A DNA stretch of 64,000 bases from Pachyseris speciosa (GCA_016490735.1 JAEMWC010000009.1:1022501-1086500); one strand, 5' to 3'; shown: positions 1-10,881, counted from the first letter of the stretch. Notes: a model not told the origin generated them from the letters alone. Translations and numbers: made by a program.

Positions 1-831
1 CTTAAAATTGTCGATTGGCTAACAGCAAATAAACTATCACTTAATGTCAAGAAAACTAACTATATAATTTTTCATCCTTACCAGAAGCGCTTAAATTATG
101 ACGTCAATATTAAAATTCTTGATAGCCGTGTAAATAAATATTTTAACCTTGAACGTAAGGAATACGCCAAATATCTAGGGGTCATGATTGACAACCATCT
201 TTCGTGGAAACATCATATTAACTATGTTGCGCTAAAAATTAGTAGAAACATCGGGATATTAGCTAAACTAAGACATTTTGTTCCTCCCAAAACACTCTTC
301 GGGATTTACAATTCTTTAATCCTTCCTTACCTTTCTTATGGCCTCGTTGCCTGGGGCCAGGCTGCAAAAACTCACTTAGAGAAACTCCTTAAATTACAAA
401 AGAGAGCTGTGCGCCTAATTAACTTCGCACCTTTCCTCTCCCATGCTGTTCCTTACTTTCTCCACTCAAATATTATGCCTGTTACAATGCTTTATTTTAA
501 GCTTTCTTCGATATTAATGTTCGATGTTTACAATAACATTGCCCCTTATAATATTTCCCATCTCTTTAAATCTACTAAGACAATCCACTCTTACAATACT
601 CGCTCCTCCTCTTCTGGAAATTATTACATTAATTACTCTAGACTAAATCAGAAAAATGATTCGTTTTCTACTATGGGAGCCAAAATTTGGAATAGTATAC
701 CTGAAAATTTACGAAATTCTTCAAAATCACTCTTTAAGGAAAAAGTTCATTCAACTCTGTTGAAAATATTTGAAGTTCAGGATAGTTATGCTGACCTAAA
801 CACAATAATTTCCGACTTTAAAAACTATTAG
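1..831 (+). CDS. LINE ORF2, C-terminal part of reverse transcriptase protein
   Basis: The frame is open from base 1 to a stop at 829-831, so the protein enters from the left edge; about 276 residues are visible. The product is the C-terminal third of a non-LTR retrotransposon polyprotein, which copies element RNA into DNA at the target site. Visible family features are WLTANKLSLN near residue 6 and KYLGVMIDNHLSW near residue 56 (the RT segment after the catalytic YxDD block), then ILPYLSYGLVAWG and LQKRAVRLI, and a terminal region with YNTRSS and GAKIWNSIPENLR. These are typical of CR1/L2/Jockey-group ORF2 C-termini. The catalytic motif itself would lie off the window. No internal stop is seen. 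The next features downstream are its own 3' tail and a MITE. Confidence 0.85.
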   Translation, partial: LKIVDWLTANKLSLNVKKTNYIIFHPYQKRLNYDVNIKILDSRVNKYFNLERKEYAKYLGVMIDNHLSWKHHINYVALKISRNIGILAKLRHFVPPKTLFGIYNSLILPYLSYGLVAWGQAAKTHLEKLLKLQKRAVRLINFAPFLSHAVPYFLHSNIMPVTMLYFKLSSILMFDVYNNIAPYNISHLFKSTKTIHSYNTRSSSSGNYYINYSRLNQKNDSFSTMGAKIWNSIPENLRNSSKSLFKEKVHSTLLKIFEVQDSYADLNTIISDFKNY

Positions 832-1042
832 CCTCCGCTTATCTAAATAGCTGCCTCGATTTTCTTATTACAATTACTCTCAATTCTGACTCGTGACTTA
901 TTTTAAATATGGTACTTTTTCTTTTTTTGTTTTTCACCTCAACTATTGTATTTATTCTTAAGCCGTCCTCACACCACCTGCCTCGATTAGCCTTGCTATT
1001 TGCAGGTGGTGTGATACTTGTATATTTAATGAATGAAATAAA

Positions 1043-1044
1043 GA

Positions 1045-1080
<36 letters not shown>

Positions 1081-1081
1081 A
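1043..1081 (+). repeat. (TTG)n microsatellite at LINE 3' end
   Basis: About 12-13 tandem TTG units directly after the GAAATAAAGATG end of the LINE. It is best explained as the element's own terminal repeat. It creates poly-Gln and poly-Asn readings on the minus strand that are not genes. Confidence 0.9.
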
Positions 1082-1390
1082 GCCAATCACAACATACTGA
1101 TACCGTGAACCAATCAAAACTCGACGCTATCAGTGACATGTCACAGTAAATGTCATCGAGCGCGGGAAAACGCGTGTAACCAGTCACAGTCGATTTTCGT
1201 TTAACATCTTGTTGGTTTAGAGAGTGACGCAGGTTTTCAGTTTTAGCCAATCAGAGGGTAGCACGTGCAAAACAATCCAAGGCAAACGTAAAATTACTAA
1301 AGTAACCCTTGGTGCTGGGCTTGAAAGCTCAGGCTCCCGAAATAACCTGTGTTTTTTTCTTATAATTAGTATTCTGCAAAATAAAACCTA

Positions 1391-1566
1391 TAGAGTGTTT
1401 TCACATGACGTCACGGCGGCCGTGTTGGTGTTCCAAAACAAAGAATGGGCGGTCATGTTGGTGTTCCAAAGTAAACCACTGGGAATTAAACTCTATTTTT
1501 ATGCAAATACTTGCTTTTGTTTCAGTAAACCAATATGGCTGGTAGTTACGTGAATGTAAACGCTCT
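1391..1566 (+). mobile_element. MITE, family A (GAGTGT / ACGCTC ends)
   Basis: About 175 bp with imperfect terminal inverted repeats (GAGTGTTTTCAC at the left, GTGAATGTAAACGCTC at the right), flanked by TA on both sides. It contains TGACGTCACGGCGGCC and, near the right end, a stretch TTTTGTTTCAG that could act as a splice acceptor. Related copies occur at 16733-16897 (reverse) and 36753-36893. The right end abuts the first visible coding exon of gene A, and the TA at 1566-1567 supplies the A of the first ATG of that frame. Confidence 0.7.
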
Positions 1567-4464
1567 ATGTGGTTTATTCGTTACGCCATTCCTAACAAAA
1601 ATCCTGGATCCGTCCCTGAAAATTATCAATCTATGAATTTCGGCGACAACATTGAAGTTGCTATTTACGTGCTTTATATCTTTATCCTTGTGGGATCCAT
1701 GTTTGTCAATTTAAGCTCAATGATGCAAGCTTTACGAGACGGCAACATAAGTTCAGCTTTGGTTGAGATGTACGTCCCTGTGAAAAGAAAAGACTTATTC
1801 AACGGATCCTGGTTTGAAATTGGTGACGTACTCAAAGGAGAAATTCAACACGGCGTCCTGCTCCAGGGTGAAGGAGTTAAATTAGCGCAGGAAATGAAAG
1901 CGTTAACACTTAGGAACAATATTCAGACGAAATATTTGCAAGATGGTCAGGAGGGGAGCTCTGAGGTGAGATTCGCTAATTTTTCCTTACAGAAATTGTT
2001 AGCGAGCAGTTTAGCAACGAGGACGGGAACGAGCTAGAACGCCACTAAACATAAGCTTAATGAGCAAAACCTGTGGCTCTGCACATACGTTTTTCATTTT
2101 GGTACATTTCTTTCCCGTCCTCTGCAAAACAACAGCGTGAATTGACCAAATTTTAGGCTATGGCAATGGCTACGGTTATAGCTTTGACTTTGACTTTGAC
2201 TATAACTGTGACTATTCCATTTACCTTAAAATTTTGCTGTTTAACTCTTTCCCAGCGGACTCTGTAATTTACCGGTCCTGGAAGACCGGTGCTTTGAAAA
2301 CCAGCAACTTTCTCAAATCTCGGACTATGTTAGGAATTAGCCATTATTATTGCCAAATTCATAGTTGCAGACTTTAAACCCCTTTAAGTGACCAAAACTC
2401 CCGATTTTCCTTGAATATGACCGTTTATTTTGTTGCAAAACCATAGAACGCTCCAGGTCAACACCGAACAATACGCAACTTTGTCTTGAAGTTTTTCAGA
2501 CAAAAATCCCTCTTGAAGTTAAAAGTTCACGTTGGCAGCAAACTTCGACTCCACTTCTAACAATTTGTTCCACTTTTTCCAGCTCACTTCTTTAGTGCGA
2601 CGTGGTTAACGCTATTTGATTTCAGTTGCTCTCACGGTCTGTTATTTGCACGTTTGTGACCCAAAGGAATTCTGGGATATTGTTGCCTAACAGCAGCATG
2701 CAAGTCCAAAATTGACTGATTGCATTGAAAATTGACTGATTGCATTATTTACAATTCAAAACTCGCCAAAATTGCCCATGCCAGTTCCTGGAATCCACTC
2801 ACTAAACAGCTGAAGACACAACTACACTCCTTGAATCGCCATGACTCGCTCGAATACTTTGAGGGGCCCACTTCGTGTGAAATTTCTTCTCACCTCTGTT
2901 TTCTTTCAAAGGGTTGCCTCTACCCATCAACCCAGCCTTATGATGCCAGGCAGGGGGCTTCTGAGGTGGAAATTAATTACAAATGGCTCCAAAAATACAC
3001 TTATAAATCAAATACGTAACGAATTGTAGCTGCAGTAATCGTTTAGAAATAAACGACAGCTACCGTGACGAACGTGACAACATAGAGTCTTGTGGACCAG
3101 CAAAATCTCCATGGTAACCCCTAATATGAAAGAATGAAATTGACTTCGCCATCAACCCTCAAAGAATCACACAAAAAAAAGACACAAAATGGCCGCTGGG
3201 AAAGATTTAAGAGAAAAAGTTGAGGTCACGTGACCGATACTTTTGACACCAAATACTGAAAGCGATGGCTAAGGTTAGCTGAAGAATAGGCTTAGAATGA
3301 GGATTTTAGGGCGAGAGTCATTGTCTTGGCTATAGGGCTAAAGTTCTGAGGCTTGAAGTAGCGCTAGCCTGGTGGGTTAACGTTAGGTTACGATTAGGGT
3401 TAGAATTTGTGTTAGGGTTAGGGTTAGGCCAGGGTTAGAGTCAGGGTTGGGGTTAGGTTTAGGGTTAGGGTTAGCGTTAGGATCAAAATATGCAGTGTTC
3501 TTGCTGCTACATTGCGCTTTGCTACAGCGCCAAGCTCTTGAGGCTTGTTGCGGGTTCACCACCTGCTCCAACTCTCCGTCATTTGCTCAGGATTTCACAA
3601 GCATTTGCAGAAGTACTATTTTCCGTCACTTCTTTCTGTTTGTAGGGTCCAAAGATTAAAATTGTGAAATGAGCTACAAATAGTATTTTTTGTTAAACCT
3701 CAGTAAGACACATGAATACCTAGGTTACCTTGTTATTGGGACCAAATTGATGATTGTGTGATAAAATATAATTTTCTCAGTTAAACTGTTTTTTCTCTCG
3801 TTATTCATTCCAGGGTGAGGCCACCTCGATGATTTTCTTCGAACCCAACAGTCCTTACTTCTACATTACAGTGATCACAAGCGCTGGGTTGTTGCTAATA
3901 GCAACCATCTGTGGACTGCTCTACCAGAACATCTGTTACAAGCGGTCTTTTGTGGAAATTGGTAAGGAAGGTATGTAAATAATCTTATAAAGAAGCTTGT
4001 TCAAGACTCTTGCTTTTTGACTTCTCTTCTCCTGTTCTCTTTAAATGACCGCCGTTATAAGCGAATGGAAAACCGGATGGATAACTGGGAAGACAAACAA
4101 CAAGCATACGGTCGTTTGGACTGAGAGAAAGAACAGTTATCAAAAGTCGTAAATGGTTTGAACCCAGGAGTCACGTTTGTTTTGTTTTATCAACTTTATT
4201 GGTCTAAGTCTCACTGTATATGATTTTCATATATTCATTCTCATGATTAACTGTTTGTTTGATTGTTTGATTGATTGGTTCATTTTAGAGCCCTGCAGCT
4301 ACGGGGAAACGAAGAGGAATATCACCGAATCAATGGAGACTTTTTATCACACCTTTTCAGAGAAGTACCACCGGTTACGCAAGAGACACATAGACGAACG
4401 TATGAAATTCATGCAAAAAACAAGAGCAGCGTCAAGAACCAAGGCTGCAGGGTCTTCAACTTAA
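1567..4464 (+). CDS. Gene A: C-terminal exons of an unrecognised membrane protein
   Basis: Three exons join in frame: 1567-1965 (donor gtgaga), 3814-3970 (acceptor ttccag, donor gtatgt) and 4289-4464 (acceptor ttttag, stop TAA). Together they give about 243 residues. Two hydrophobic segments are visible: one around residues 30-55 (AIYVLYIFILVGSMFVNLSS) and one around residues 149-172 (YITVITSAGLLLIATICGLL), with a polar region of about 90 residues between them. The tail is basic, helical and charged (FSEKYHRLRKRHIDERMKFM). I do not recognise the family. The spacing vaguely recalls the last membrane helices of a ligand-gated channel, but no diagnostic motif supports this. The 5' end is lost: a MITE and a LINE lie directly upstream, and the first ATG (1567) is at the MITE junction, so it is probably not the true start. 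The gene may be damaged, or earlier exons may lie off the window. Confidence 0.6.
1966..3813 (+). other. Intron of gene A
   Basis: An 1.85-kb intron between two phase-0 junctions. It holds a short GACTTT-type simple repeat near 2190, a degenerate TTAGGG tract (3391-3482) and no reading frame that I can link to a family. The open stretches at 2732-3029 show no recognisable motif. Confidence 0.55.
3391..3482 (+). repeat. Degenerate interstitial telomere-like (TTAGGG)n
   Basis: About 90 bases made of GTTAGG, TTAGGG and one-base variants, including three runs of two or more exact TTAGGG units. TTAGGG is the telomere repeat of cnidarians and most animals. The copies are diverged and lie inside an intron, so this is an old interstitial tract rather than a chromosome end. 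Confidence 0.8.
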
Positions 4465-4621
4465 AAGGAAGACCGATCATCTATTTCAGAGGTTTTTGCC
4501 TGAAAGAAAGTTCTTTGTTTGAACTAACAGAACATTCTCCCGTCTATATACTTATGGAACCATGCAAACACAGTTTGCCACTCAGCTTTCGACACACATC
4601 TCTATTGAAAGAAAAACTTTT

Positions 4622-4693
4622 TGCCCCGAGTCGGAATCGAACCGACGTTCCCCAGTTATTAGTCGGGCGTGATAACCACTACACTACCGGAGC
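4622..4693 (-). tRNA. tRNA-like gene, anticodon AAT (Ile) in a Val-like body
   Basis: Read on the minus strand, the 72 nt fold as a cloverleaf. The acceptor stem is GCTCCGG with TCGGGGC (two G-U pairs) followed by discriminator A. The D arm, with TAGTGTAGTGGTTATCA, is the A box. The T arm GTCGG-TTCGATT-CCGAC is perfectly paired and is the B box. The anticodon loop reads CTAATAA, giving anticodon AAT. A TTTTT Pol III terminator follows within a few bases. The anticodon stem is weak (CCCGA with CTGGG: one mismatch, one wobble), and the D arm resembles eukaryotic tRNA-Val rather than tRNA-Ile. It may be a tRNA that changed anticodon, a pseudogene or the head of a SINE. Confidence 0.6.
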
Positions 4694-4984
4694 AACCACG
4701 CTGGCAACGTGGCCACTTTAGAAAGTGAGTAATATCGCACGTCGGCCATTCCTCGGAACATTTTCCTTTCGAGACTTTTGTGTGTTTCCTGGCTTCTAAA
4801 TTCCCTGAACGGGAATTAGTCTGGCTTTCCTTTTTTCAAGGAGCTATGGCTTTCCTTTTTTCAAGGAGCTATAATAACTTAAGCATTTCATGTTATTTTC
4901 GTTGGGTAGTTCGCCAACTTTGCACAAAGTAGGTACAATACCATGAATTTAACGTTTTAAAGTGTCGTTATGATCGATGCTTAA

Positions 4985-5561
4985 GGCCCGTGCAAAGGCT
5001 CCCAACATTGTTGGACCAACATGTTGGGTGCGTTTGAACACCGTGTTGGGTGTTGTTAGCAGTTGAAACAACAACATCCAACATTGTTGGTCCAACATGT
5101 TGAGTGCGTCTGACCACCGTGTAGGGTGTTGTTACTAGTTGAAATAACAACATCCAACATTGTTGGACCAACATGTTGGGTGCGTTTGAACACCGTGTTG
5201 GGTGTTGTTAGCAGTTGAAACAACAACATCCAACATTGTTGGTCCAACATGTTGAGTGCGTCTGACCACCGTGTAGGGTGTTGTTACTAGTTGAAATAAC
5301 AACATCCAACATTGTTGGACCAACATGTTGGGTGCGTTTGAACACCGTGTTTAGTGTTGTTGGCAGTTGAAACAACAGCATCCAACATTGTTGGTCCAAC
5401 ACGTAGGGTGCGTTTGAACACCGTGTTGGTACATCCAACAAATGCCAACAATGCGACTAGCAACAACACTCAACACGGTCTTCAAACCCACCCAACATGT
5501 TGGCTCAACGGTGTTAATTGGATGTTGTTGGCCAACAATGTTGAGAGCCTTTGCACGGGTA
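4985..5561. mobile_element. TTAA-flanked non-autonomous transposon with internal palindromic repeats
   Basis: The element is bounded by TTAA at 4981-4984 and 5562-5565. Its ends are inverted copies (CCCGTGCAAAGGCTC at left; GAGCCTTTGCACGGG at right). TTAA target sites are the hallmark of piggyBac-type transposases, so this is probably a piggyBac-like MITE. Nearly all the interior is a tandem array of about 77-bp units in two alternating forms (dimer about 153 bp). Each unit carries the palindromic pair CAACATTGTTGG and CCAACATGTTGG and the conserved GTTTGAACACCGTGTTGGGT. The many short minus-strand frames here are products of the repeat. Confidence 0.75.
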
Positions 5562-5794
5562 TTAAGGCGGGGGTACATCTGAACACCGTTTCTTCGTCAC
5601 TTAACATTGATTTGACGTTAATAACTCGTTCGCGTTTCAAGCTTTCTAACATCCCCATGCTCATTTCTCGAAGCTATGTCGTGGGATATTTTGTGAATTT
5701 TTGGGTGATTTTCGGGTATATTTGGGGAAAGATAATTTTTCTCAAAGGATTATATAGTTAAATTTAGCGGAATTGGAAATATTGAAGATTAATA

Positions 5795-5972
5795 CACCTT
5801 ATTCCAAAATGGCGGCAAATTTATTATTCTTTTGTTTGCATGTTAATTAGCCCTCTTTGCCTCGTCAACATGTATAAAATACAAAAGAATTTGGAAGTGA
5901 AAATGAGGCAAAGAGGGCTAATTAACATAAAACAAAAGAATAATAAATTGGTGGCCATTTTGGAATAAGGTG
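5795..5972. mobile_element. Long-hairpin MITE, TA target site
   Basis: A 178-bp near-palindrome. It begins CACCTTATTCCAAAATGGC and ends with its inverse, and the arms continue inverted for about 75 bases (GCTAATTAACAT / ATGTTAATTAGC region). TA flanks both ends (5793-5794 and 5973-5974), as in Tc1/mariner-type insertions. No coding capacity. Both arms carry the AAAATGGC motif. Confidence 0.85.
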
Positions 5973-8900
5973 TATGAAGGTTCAAAATTGGAATATGACA
6001 TTGAAAATTAGGAGATGGACACCTAAACAGTTCTCCACCAACCTGGAGCGCCTTTCCGGGGTGTCAACTGTTTGGTGGTGTATCAATACTTTTTTTTTTT
6101 TTTTTCATTTCAATCCTTTCTACAACTCCTTAAAATTTCACTAAAATTCACGCGTACTCCCACCTTAAGCATTTCTTTGCAAAATTACATTGCCATTAGT
6201 GTACTCATCCAGAGCTGTATATAATTGGTAAACCTAATTTTTGTAGATTCTTTCCCCCAACTTGTATTCTAAAAACATAATCATGTAGCCATAGCCTTTA
6301 GTAAAACGCATACTAATATTATTGCTTCTTTTAACGCTACCATTAGAATGAAAATTAATCATTTATAGAGTCAGTCAACGTTTTGTCATTAAAATGATTC
6401 TAACTTTTGGGTCTGTGGGTAAAATCTTTCTTTCTTTCTTTTTTCTTGTTTTTTGTTCGTTTGTTTCTTTCTTTCTATTTTTCTCTCTCGCTTTTTTAGT
6501 GTTTGTAGTGTTTCGCTTCCTTCGATTATTTACATTGCTAAAAGTAGCACAAAGTGGCTTTTATTTAAGGGTGAAAACTTGAAAGGATTTTTTCCTCAGA
6601 TATTAAGTTAATTAAAAGGTAATGCGAAGTTTTAAGACACCGGAACAGAAAGATTTCAGAAGAAATATAAACAGTTACTTAAAAGAGTTTGACCTCGGAT
6701 AAAATTGTAATTATAATTGTGCTCCTTACGCTCGAGTAATTGCGCTTTAATAAATTTAAAACGTTTTTGAATAATTATTTTCTTTAACTAGAATAGGTCG
6801 CAGTTTAGTTAAGTAGTGACGCAACTGGGGTAATCTAAAAACTTGATTTCGAAGGCGAAACAAGGCTGAAGAGGTAGGCTAATGCTGAAAACATTTTGAC
6901 TTTACATTGCATTAACTGAAAAACGCGCCCAAATTTGTCGTGGTGTGCTAACTTTTGGCGCCAAGTTTGCGTGTTATCTCTTTGTCACGGATCGCAGTTT
7001 GACAGTTTTTTATTTATAACGACAAATTAACAAGACCATAATTTCACGTACTGGGAAGACCGCAAATGGAAAACCTCTTTGCATTTGAAGTCAAGGGATT
7101 CCACGCTTAGGCTGTAGAGGAACAATACAAGAGATTTTGTCTACACATCGATACCCAAGGTAATGTATAACTATTCTCGATCTCGTTTATATACGTGACT
7201 GAGGGCGTACATATGACATGACCCTAATACACAACGTTTACAGGATCACAATCATTACGATACCTCAAGAAGTAAGTGCGCAAACGTCAAATCCCTTCAC
7301 CGCTACAGAGACACTTTGAGCCATAGCACCTGCAATTTGTTTTTTTACTCCATACTGGAAACACAGACGTGTACTGAAGCATTCAAACGACATTGTTTGG
7401 GAGTACTTTGTCTTTAATCCTGTGGAAGAATCCTAAAGAGAATCGTCGCTCAACAACGTGACAAGTGAATTGTTTAATAGTAAAGTCTGAAGTCAAATGT
7501 GACAATTTAAACGTTTACTACTGTTGAGTGGTATTTCTCTACAGCCATCAATGATGTTTGTGTTGCTGTGTCCTCCACTTTCTAAATTAACAGTTACGTT
7601 TCTTCGAGTTTCTTTCTTGCGTTTTTGTGGTATATAGAAGGGTTAATGACTCGCATAGTTCAGTCTACATGTAGTTCTCTGTATAGTTTATACTGGGTGA
7701 CATGTATAAGTATCACTCTCCATTCCTCTCTATTCTATTTATGTATTGAGTGGGAACAGTAAACAATAGCAGATTCGATTAAAACAAAGAACTTTTATTG
7801 AATGTCAGCACTGACAACTTAATTAATATGAGAGGTTGAAGCTGAACTTTTGGTTTCTCTTAGCAAAATTTTATGTCTGATTTCATTCATTTGACCTCGG
7901 AAAGAAAATCCTTCAGAAACCTGCAAAAGTTCAAATTTTCATGTGGTCTAAATTGGATCTGCTATCAAATGAAAGTACCGTAGGTTTCAATTTATCACAT
8001 GAATGGTCACCCTTTCATTGCTCTCCAAAGTTATCAGTAACCACTGTAAAGGGCGTATAAACGTTTCCTTTGACAGGTAATTGAAGATTTCAAGTTGTCA
8101 GTGGAAATGGCGAAGTAGCACGTAATGCATCTGCAGAGTCGAAAGCAAGAAATGCCTTGTGTTGCATAATTAATAGCAACATATCAAACAGCTGCTCACT
8201 AGCTCTTAGTTAAAAGTTCACTCTTTAGGATTTCAACCACATTGTTACTTCATACTAGCTTTATACATTTTCTCTGTTAGAAGTGCATCTTAAGTTCCGA
8301 CAACAAAATTTACACTTAAACGTTAACATTCTATTGTTAAGTGCTGAAAATTTTAACTTTTAACTTCAACAACCAACGACTGAATTTAACACTTGCAACA
8401 TTTGTCATTAGCGGAGCAGATCGCATAGTTTTTTTAAAACAGATAATTATCCTAGCTATGCAAATTTCAACATTCATATTTTCTTGTTTCCTTCCGCTTA
8501 TCTTGATGAGTTATAAAACCTGAATTAACGCCTTGTAAATATTAGTTATTTTAAAATTCTAGCGAATATTATGAACATCGCAAACTTTAATAATAGCTAT
8601 TTCCGATATATTGGTGCGGAAGATTGGTAACGAAAATCGACGCGAAAACGAGGCTTGGGGGAATAGCGCGTAAGAAACAAAATACATTTACAGTGCAAAC
8701 AACTGAATTAAGGAAAAGCGAGATCATTTTTGGAAGCTCAGGGCAGCAAAAATCTGAAAATGGAGAGCAGTTTAATAGTAAAAGCCTTCTCTGGCTATAA
8801 GACGAGGAATGCAGGTATGAGATCAAGGACAAGGTAAAGGAAAAGCTGAACTTGTGGACCTCACACGAAGAGCAAGTGAAATGAACTAAGACGAGTCGAA

Positions 8901-9045
8901 GAAGACGAAGAAGACTTGTCTGACCTGTTAGCAAGTAACTGAGAACTGAAAAAAGGAACCATACCAAACCCTAGTAACCTCCAGAGCTGGGCGTAGGATT
9001 TTACAAGCGTGCCACAATTTACACACGTATTCTCCATCTTGGTAG
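5973..9045. other. Intergenic stretch without a recognised gene
   Basis: About 3 kb of A+T-rich sequence. A poly-T run at 6090-6105 may mark a reverse-oriented retroposon tail, and 6425-6500 is T-rich low complexity. No splice-consistent frame with a recognisable motif was found on either strand. Confidence 0.5.
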
Positions 9046-9486
9046 CTAATCATTCCACTTCAAGATTCCGCTTTCAAGCCTTTCTTCACTAAGATTCTTC
9101 GGTGCTTCCTTTTCTGGATCAAATATTCTGAGAACAGCTCCTGCGGCAACAGAAATCTTTCTTGACAATTCCTTTTTAATGTCTTCTTTTCGGAAATGCG
9201 GAGAACAGATTCAAGGATCGACGAGAGTAAGGAATTTATCATCGGTTCTTCTGCAAAACAATTGCCACTTTTTACAAACTTTTCTACCAGAAGAAAAACG
9301 AAAATAGGACAGAGTTGCCTTTTTGTGGTCGCTATTAGTACAAACCGCAACTGCACAGTATTTCCCCGTGATAAATATGAAAACCCTAATTTTCACAGCT
9401 TGTTTTCCTTCTTGTTGTTTCAGCCGGTCTTCCCCACGCCTCGCTTTCGCGTCTGAATTCGGTACCAATGTCCCGCGCTCAAACAT
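9046..9486 (-). pseudogene. THAP zinc-finger domain with one in-frame stop
   Basis: Reading the minus strand from 9486 to a stop at 9048-9046, one frame gives a C2CH THAP domain interrupted once. The visible pattern is CAVAVC (C-x4-C), the conserved Trp in CKKWQLFC, then DPstopICSPHF (C-x2-H) and a late AAGAVLRIFDP that stands where THAP domains have AVPxLF. THAP domains bind DNA and occur in P-element-type transposases and in transcription factors derived from them. The break is TGA at 9213-9211, just before ICSPHF; an Arg CGA codon changed by a CpG transition would explain it. No transposase catalytic domain is visible on the downstream side, so this is a relic of a transposon or of a THAP gene. 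Confidence 0.6.
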
Positions 9487-10359
9487 ATCGGAAATGGGCT
9501 ATTTTCAACCTTAATCGAATAACTCAGAAACAGAAATATTTCTGAAAGAAGTTTTATTTACTGAGGGACAAAGGCATACCCGAAAAAACGAATATTTCTG
9601 TTCTAAGTTTCTTAGCGGGTATAGCAACAACCACAGGGGCGGACCCGGGATTTTATAACGGGGGGTGGCTGATACCAATCGGCCACCAAACTATACGCCA
9701 ATTACTCGGGCTTCGAAGAACGCCCGAGGTTTAAAATACCGTCCGTTCTTTTTATTCTTCTTTGTCGTCGTCGTCAAGTTTCTCCACAAAGCTAACTTCC
9801 GGCGTTTCTGCGCAAGCGCTAAGGCTAAAAATAACAACTCACAACATCATATGCCTGTTGTCACGTATCGGAAAACGTCGATTCACCTTGTGTCTTTGAA
9901 GTCTGAACAACTAATATGTTGAGAGAAGTGTCCATACGAATGTTTGCAAGTTCAACTGCGAGAAGAAAGCTTTTAACATGACCAAACTTAACTCCAGATG
10001 GACTGCCGTGTTTCCCCGTGTCCGCTTCATTGAGATGTACATTTTGTTGAATAACTCAAGTATGGGACATCATACACACCTGAGACTTTGACAGGTAGTT
10101 TATTTACTATTTTTTCACAATATCTCAATTTCTGGACGTTATTTTTTGAATGATAAGCGATTAGCTTTTACTCGCGTGACTTGAAACTGACCGCAGAAAC
10201 GTTCCTTTCTTGTGTTTCAAATGACCCTGGATTGACGCATTTGTGAACAGTTTCACTCTGCTGATTATTTTTCTCCTCACATTTCACCGAGACTACATTA
10301 ACGTTTATCAGTGCGAAAAAATCCTACATCGTTCGATAAGCGTTTCCTTTCTCAAACAA

Positions 10360-10729
10360 TAGGGACCTTAAGCAACGACGACGGCGACGGCAACGAAAAC
10401 GTCATTCCAAAATATAGTTTCTCGTTACTGTAACTCTTTCACGATTATTTCAACTTGTTTAACTTAAAAAATGCTGGCGAAATGTCCAGGAACAAAATTA
10501 CTATGAACGACGTCAAAGTAGGGAAAAAGAAAGAAACATTTGCCGTCATGCGCTCACGTTCTCAAGAAAACATAAAAATTGGTCATTTCACGTTGTTGTT
10601 ATGCAGAGGACGGCAAAGAAATGTACCAAAAAGCAAAGCGCACGTGCACAGCGATTGTTTTTGCTCATAAAGTCTATTGTTTTGTGACGTTCTCGTTGCC
10701 GTTGCCGTCCTCGTTGCTTAAGGTCCCTA
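10360..10729. mobile_element. MITE with TAGGGACCTTAAGCAACGA ends
   Basis: About 370 bp. The left end TAGGGACCTTAAGCAACGAC continues into CGACGGCGACGGCAACG, and the right end is its inverse (CGTTGCCGTTGCCGTCCTCG then TTGCTTAAGGTCCCTA). Shorter relatives are at 37485-37605 and 39375-39665, sharing GCACGTGC, TTTTTGCTCATTAAA and TTTTGTGGCGTTCTCGTTG. No clear target-site duplication and no coding capacity. Confidence 0.8.
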
Positions 10730-10809
10730 ATTATCCATCGAAGCGAACACAAGTGTGCTTAGTTTTTTGGGAATCAATACACTATTTTTATCGTATAACG
10801 TTACGATGA

Positions 10810-10881
10810 GCCTCTGTTGGCCTAGAGGTCAGTGTTCCTGCCTTTGACGAAGTTAACCCGGATTCGATATCCATTAGTGGC
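10810..10881 (+). tRNA. tRNA-like sequence, degenerate (pseudogene or SINE head)
   Basis: It has an A-box-like TGGCCTAGAGG and a B-box-like GGATTCGATATCC at normal spacing. A partly paired acceptor stem (GCCTCTG with TAGTGGC, one mismatch) and a long T run at 10897-10912 as terminator are also present. The anticodon and T stems pair poorly, so it is probably not a working tRNA. Confidence 0.35.

Larger units (their letters stand above)
1..1081 (+). mobile_element. 3' part of a non-LTR retrotransposon (CR1/L2-like)
   Basis: The ORF2 tail is followed by about 210 bases of 3' UTR. This contains an AATAAA-like sequence just before a (TTG)n run, an ending typical of LINEs that lack poly-A and finish in a short tandem repeat. 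A short inverted pair (CACCACCTGC near 971 and GCAGGTGGTG near 1003) sits about 50 bases before the tail and could be the 3' hairpin recognised by the reverse transcriptase. The left end is outside the window, so a target-site duplication cannot be checked. Confidence 0.75.

Noticed and set aside
839..1250. Minus-strand frames with poly-Asn and poly-Gln
   Set aside because: They cross the (TTG)n tail of the LINE.
4968..5761. Several Cys/Val-rich repeat peptides, mostly minus strand
   Set aside because: Generated by the 77/153-bp units of the TTAA-flanked element; the same peptide recurs per unit with no start or splice logic.
8587..8967. 126-codon Leu/Ser/Phe-rich minus-strand frame downstream of the THAP relic
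   Set aside because: Composition fits a shadow frame in purine-rich DNA; no transposase motif could be seen.
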